Made by a program: the position numbers and the translations under genes
The notes under the pieces: generated by a model
What the model was told of the DNA's origin: nothing
Database searches by the model: none
What the model saw: only the letters and a program-made list of their open reading frames with translations
DNA from: Ulota crispa
Lineage: Eukaryota; Streptophyta; Bryopsida; Orthotrichales; Orthotrichaceae
Reading direction: 5' to 3'
Assembly (NCBI GenBank): GCA_963920765.1
Contig: OY987244.1
Location: 9,612,501 to 9,676,500 of the forward strand
Length of the DNA: 64,000 nucleotides
Shown: positions 60,172-64,000 of the stretch, in pieces
How positions within the stretch are numbered: the first letter of the stretch is position 1
Layout: each line of letters opens with the position of its first letter

Positions 60172-61704
60172 GGATGAATATTTGCAGTAACAAACCTAGT
60201 ATCTGCTGTTGTTTTGCTATCTTCAAAAGTAGAAGGTGACACAAATCGGTTGGACTCGGTAAAGAACTAGATTTGCAGCTGCAAGACCCGCAGCAAGGAC
60301 TCGGAGAAGTCCGCAATATCGAAATTCACAACTCAGGGTTTCAAGAGTGCACAGGATATTATGGACAAGTAAGCTTCAGAGCCGACGACAAACCTTGTTA
60401 GAAAAGGGACCAGCGTCCCCGGATTCTTTGATTCTGGACTCTATGGAGAGCGGATTCACGACTGGTCTGAAGCACAGGCTTGCAATTTATAGTAATTTCC
60501 GGCGCTCAAAACAAATTTCCAACTCCGGAATAAACAAGAATCTCCAATTGCCTCGCAAATCCTTCGCCGTGCCTGTAAAATTACCTCCGACCTTCAACTC
60601 TGTTTTGCAGAAGCCTTTGAATGAAGCAAATGCGTCCTTCTCCAAGATCACTACACTCCTGCCGATATCAACAACCCTAATTACTCGGAGACGGAAATCT
60701 TCATATGCTCCAAACCTTACAATTTTGTTCACATTCGGAAACCTGAGAGCAGAACAGCAAGTTCAGAGGGTTTTTTATGACCATTTTTTTAAGAATGTTG
60801 AGGTTCTTGTCTTCTGCTTGGCGTACTTGCATCCAACACCCTACGAAGCGGCTCCCCAGTACAAAACTGGAAATCTAAAGAGTATGATTTTCATATTAAA
60901 TATCTATTGAGAAATAGCGTTAGCGAGTCTTCCATGATTCAATATACTCGAACAGAGGTAGGGTCTTCCCATTTGCCAAGACCCAAAAAATCCAGACGAT
61001 CAGATGTTGTACTTCTGTTAGCTTCAATCAAGATATACCGACAATGAATACCAATCAATAAAATTTTGATCCTTCCAAAGAGAATTCATATGGTTTTCAA
61101 ATCATACAAATTACTTGATGCATTGGATTCCTCGTTCGATCATGCGCAAACAAGAACGAACGCACAATAGCAGAAGTAGCGATGTCGGGCGGCATTACTA
61201 GAGCCTTTCTCAAGAAATTATGAAATCAAAGAACAAGCAGTTTACGAGAATTCGTAGTTTGTGAGAATTCTGTGAAGCCAAGAGGAATTAGATCAAGAGG
61301 GAGCGCACCAGTACCTGAAATCCAGGGTAATGGATTATTGAGAAGCGACAGAGCTCTCTATGTATGCGTCACATGTTTTGCGCAGGAATTGGTGGCAACG
61401 CCTTGCCGGCCTTGCTGCGATTTCCAGAACCCACGATAACTTAAGCTTACTTGGGTTTCGACAGGGAGGCTAGCAATCTCCCGTGCAACACTTTTTCCCC
61501 ATTCTTGGATTGCACAGCTGCATTGGGGAGGGGTGCATGAGCGCTGCACTGGAGCTGCGGCGTCAGACTGCCAGTGAAGAGTTCGTATATCCTGCCAGAG
61601 ACTCTGTCTTTGGGCCCGATTGCTGGTCCAATTTGAGAACCACAGAGATGGGACGAACGATATTGCTCAGAGCATCAATTGGATCCCACTGACGGTTTTG
61701 AATT
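60172..61704. other. Upstream spacer, no gene assigned
   Basis: Contains a 187-codon open frame on the plus strand (60347-60910) with no recognisable domain. A frame of this length is within chance expectation for a 64-kb window, so it is not called as a gene. The rest is unassigned. Confidence 0.35.
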
Positions 61705-62083
61705 GAGCATCTCCACTAGGGGGGCTTCCATATCTGTATCCGGATGGAAGTCATCCGGAGAGGGAAGAACACTCCATCAAGAGTCTCTATCCCAAATATT
61801 TTGAGAATTTGGATGAGAGGCAGCCCCCATTCCCTATACAAAAAGTCATATATAGTAAATTGTTTTCTTTTTTTTCTCAAAAAAATGCAAATTTGTTACC
61901 ACCTTTTACTCCTAATTTTTGTCTTGACCCACCTCTCTCAACCCATTTTAGTAACTATGGTGGAAAAAGCTCCCTCATGGGGAAGAATTATAGTAGAGGG
62001 GGCTTGCCTTTCCCTATCCCCATCTTTGCTCCCCCTTCATCCAAATGGAGATAGGGATAGGGAAGCCCCTAGTGGAGATGCTC
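61705..62083. mobile_element. Tourist-like MITE abutting a TTAA element
   Basis: Ends GAGCATCTCCACTAGGGG and the inverse CCCCTAGTGGAGATGCTC. The right flank is TAA but the left is ATT, so the triplet duplication is not preserved. It ends exactly where the next TTAA element begins. Confidence 0.7.
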
Positions 62084-63003
62084 TAACCCCTAAATGTCCA
62101 AGGGTACTTTTCTTGTTTTTGGAAGGCGGTTTTGAGGTTTTTGAACTATCATAGTAAGATCATTATTAAACATCAAAACAAAATCATAACCGTAGGATCT
62201 TGAACTTCAAGGCTTCTAAATGTTAATTGCCAAAAAAAAAACTTCAAAAAATTCATGTAGATCTTAAGATATTTGTGATTGAATGTGGATGAGTATGGAC
62301 TTGTTTGGCTTTTTTGAAATTGCACAACTTCTAACAAAAAAATGACAAATTTTTTATACAAAATTGGAAACAACCACTTGTGATTATTTAGTATATATTA
62401 TTGTTACTTAAAATCTAATGACTCCCCTTCCAAATCCATGTCCACAATTTCACAAATGAGTTTGCAATGCAATTGTCAAAGAGTTACCACCTAATACAAA
62501 GAAAATATTTAGCTCCAACTAAGCTTATTAACCAAAAATCATTATGAATGATAGAGAATTCAACTGTGGGTGAATTTTGATTTGTATAAAAAAAAACATT
62601 CCAAGTGAAATTAGCGCAAAAACACATTTAGATTTTGTTAGATGATGAAATTTTAGTAAAAGGGCACTCATTGCTTAAGGGAGTGCCCAATAGAGGTTTT
62701 GACTTTATTCTCAATTTATTGCCCGTCTTTCCAATGTAGTGACTTCTCACAGGCTCTTGAGTGACACTTTTTATCATACTATTTGGTGCACAAGAGGTAT
62801 CCTTGTAGTTTAACTTCCACCAAAAATAATCGGAATAAGGCATGGTGGATGTTAAAATTAAATGTTGAAGCTAACTTTAGCTGGCAACTTCTCCAAAAAA
62901 TAAAAACCTTAAAACAATCAAATCTTTATGTTCAATAGGGTTTCAAAGTTTCTTGAAATTTTTTGAACACCAAAATTTAGCGCCTTAGACATTTAAGGGT
63001 TAA
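62083..63003. mobile_element. TTAA/CCC element, 921 bp, second subfamily
   Basis: CTAA (changed TTAA) then CCCCTAAATGTCCAAGG; right end the inverse of CCCTTAAATGTCTAAGG, then TTAA. The interior does not match the 10.7-kb type. Non-coding. Confidence 0.72.
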
Positions 63004-63586
63004 GTCATTGAAAATTATCTGAGAGATAATGATTTTCAATTCTATTTTTTGTTCTTCAAAGGCATAAACTAAAAAAAGCATGCATAAGTACACATCATTC
63101 TTAATGGCATTATTTGTTCTCTAAACAAGATTTTCCTACACCTTTTAACAACGCCTTATTTTGTCCATTATATGCTCTCATGCTCCAATAAATCTTTATT
63201 CTTGATTTTCTATTAATTTGAGTCTTTCACCAATTTCCTCACCATCATATTGAAAGTTCTAAATTAGTGTACATGTGATTTCTTCTAAAAAGCTGGTTTA
63301 TTAGCTTTTTCAATAATATTGTCTGGTTAATAATGTTTCCCAAGATATAATATATACAAAAGACACAAATATTTTTAAGTAGATCAAGAGGTCTTGTCTT
63401 GATAGGTGTTTAGCATCCCAAATCAAACGAATGGGTTATTTCTTGTAAATTTCATAGTTTTTCTTACTTTTTCAGTTTTTATAGCTTTAAAAAAATTACT
63501 CCTAGAATTGTTAAAAATGACTTATTTGCCTTGTTATTATAAAATCAGGTTTAAATCAGATAACATCTTTGTAAATTGTATCATGC

Positions 63587-64000
63587 TTAACCCTTAAATG
63601 CCCAACCTGCGTTTTTTTTTTTGGCAACATAACATCTTTGGGTAGGTTGATACTTAGAAAGGAATAAACCTATTCCATCACAAAATTTAGAGGATGTGTT
63701 CCCAAGGAACAACTTTCTAAAACAATAATTTACAAAAAAAAGAAGTTATGATGCAATGAGTAGTTTTGTTTGCTCAAGAGGCATCAAGGGCACATTTATT
63801 TACACTAGAGTTGAAATTTTAGGATCTTGCCCAAAGGTAAAGGGCCACAGATATTTCTTTGTTAGATTTGACCCTACCTTGTTTCATGAGGACGGTTGTT
63901 TTTGCTTATTGCCATTTACTTCAATTTTGTTGAAAGTGGCCTTGTGTTGATCAAGCTTGTCAAAGTCATAATTTTTGGCCAATTGTTTTTTTCCTCCTCT
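63587..64000. mobile_element. Left end of another TTAA/CCC element, runs off window
   Basis: TTAA then CCCTTAAATGCCCAACC, same terminal type as the 62.1-kb element. The right end is outside the window. Confidence 0.55.

Noticed and set aside
60347-60910. 187-codon plus-strand frame upstream of the gulonolactone oxidase gene
   Set aside because: No recognisable domain, with an overlapping open frame on the other strand; the length is within chance expectation for this window.
1-64000. CRISPR arrays, LTR retroelements and virus-derived genes
   Set aside because: No regularly spaced short repeats, no paired long direct repeats with a primer-binding site, and no reverse transcriptase, integrase or capsid-like frames were seen.

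Overview
The window is nuclear DNA from a land plant. The evidence is plant-type gene families (phi and TCHQD glutathione S-transferases, an endosulfine, a TRF-like telobox Myb, an L-gulonolactone-oxidase-like protein, a secreted GDPD), GT-AG introns of about 100-850 bp, AAACCCTAA teloboxes, chloroplast and mitochondrial targeting peptides, and MITE families of plant type. GC-rich exons set in long AT-rich repeat-filled spacers would suit a bryophyte (for example a moss) or a lycophyte, but that placement is inference. No prokaryotic, organellar, CRISPR or LTR-retroelement sequence was recognised.

Layout. 0.6-6.8 kb: telobox Myb gene (+), with a G-rich (AAGGGG)n tract upstream. 7-14.7 kb: gene-free, with several TTAA-flanked elements. 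14.7-16.9 kb: phi-class GST (-). 17.6-18.0 kb: MITE. 18.7-22.1 kb: TatD nuclease (+), convergent with a GDPD gene (-) at 22.6-25.1 kb. 25.2-28.2 kb: spacer with one MITE. 29.1-30.7 kb: mitochondrial ATP synthase OSCP (-) and a small MAPR/cytochrome-b5-like protein (-). 32.0-35.2 kb: targeted FolD (+) with three repeats in its introns. 36-40.3 kb: foldback elements and a nested MITE cluster. 41.4-42.7 kb: endosulfine (+). 44.0-46.8 kb: TCHQD-like GST (-) with a chloroplast and a lumenal signal. 47.3-49.7 kb: a run of abutting MITEs. 52.3-53.1 kb: alpha-crystallin/HSP20 protein (-). 55.3-56.2 kb: TTAA element. 57.5-60.0 kb: L-gulonolactone-oxidase-like enzyme (-). 61.7-64.0 kb: Tourist-like and TTAA elements.

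The genes are ordinary single-copy housekeeping or stress genes and form no operon-like unit. Several act in redox or one-carbon metabolism (two GSTs, the gulonolactone oxidase, FolD), which I regard as coincidence. Exon models were built by hand from splice sites, reading phase and family similarity; every multi-exon model closes in frame.

The most distinctive content is the repeat landscape. About ten elements or ends have TTAA flanks and termini beginning CCC(C/T)T(A/T)AA, which is the piggyBac signature and not one I know as common in land plants. At least four other MITE types (AGGTRG termini with TA duplication, 9-bp-duplication MULE-like, Stowaway, Tourist-like) insert into each other and into introns. 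The most unexpected gene is the GST with an apparent twin-arginine thylakoid-lumen signal.
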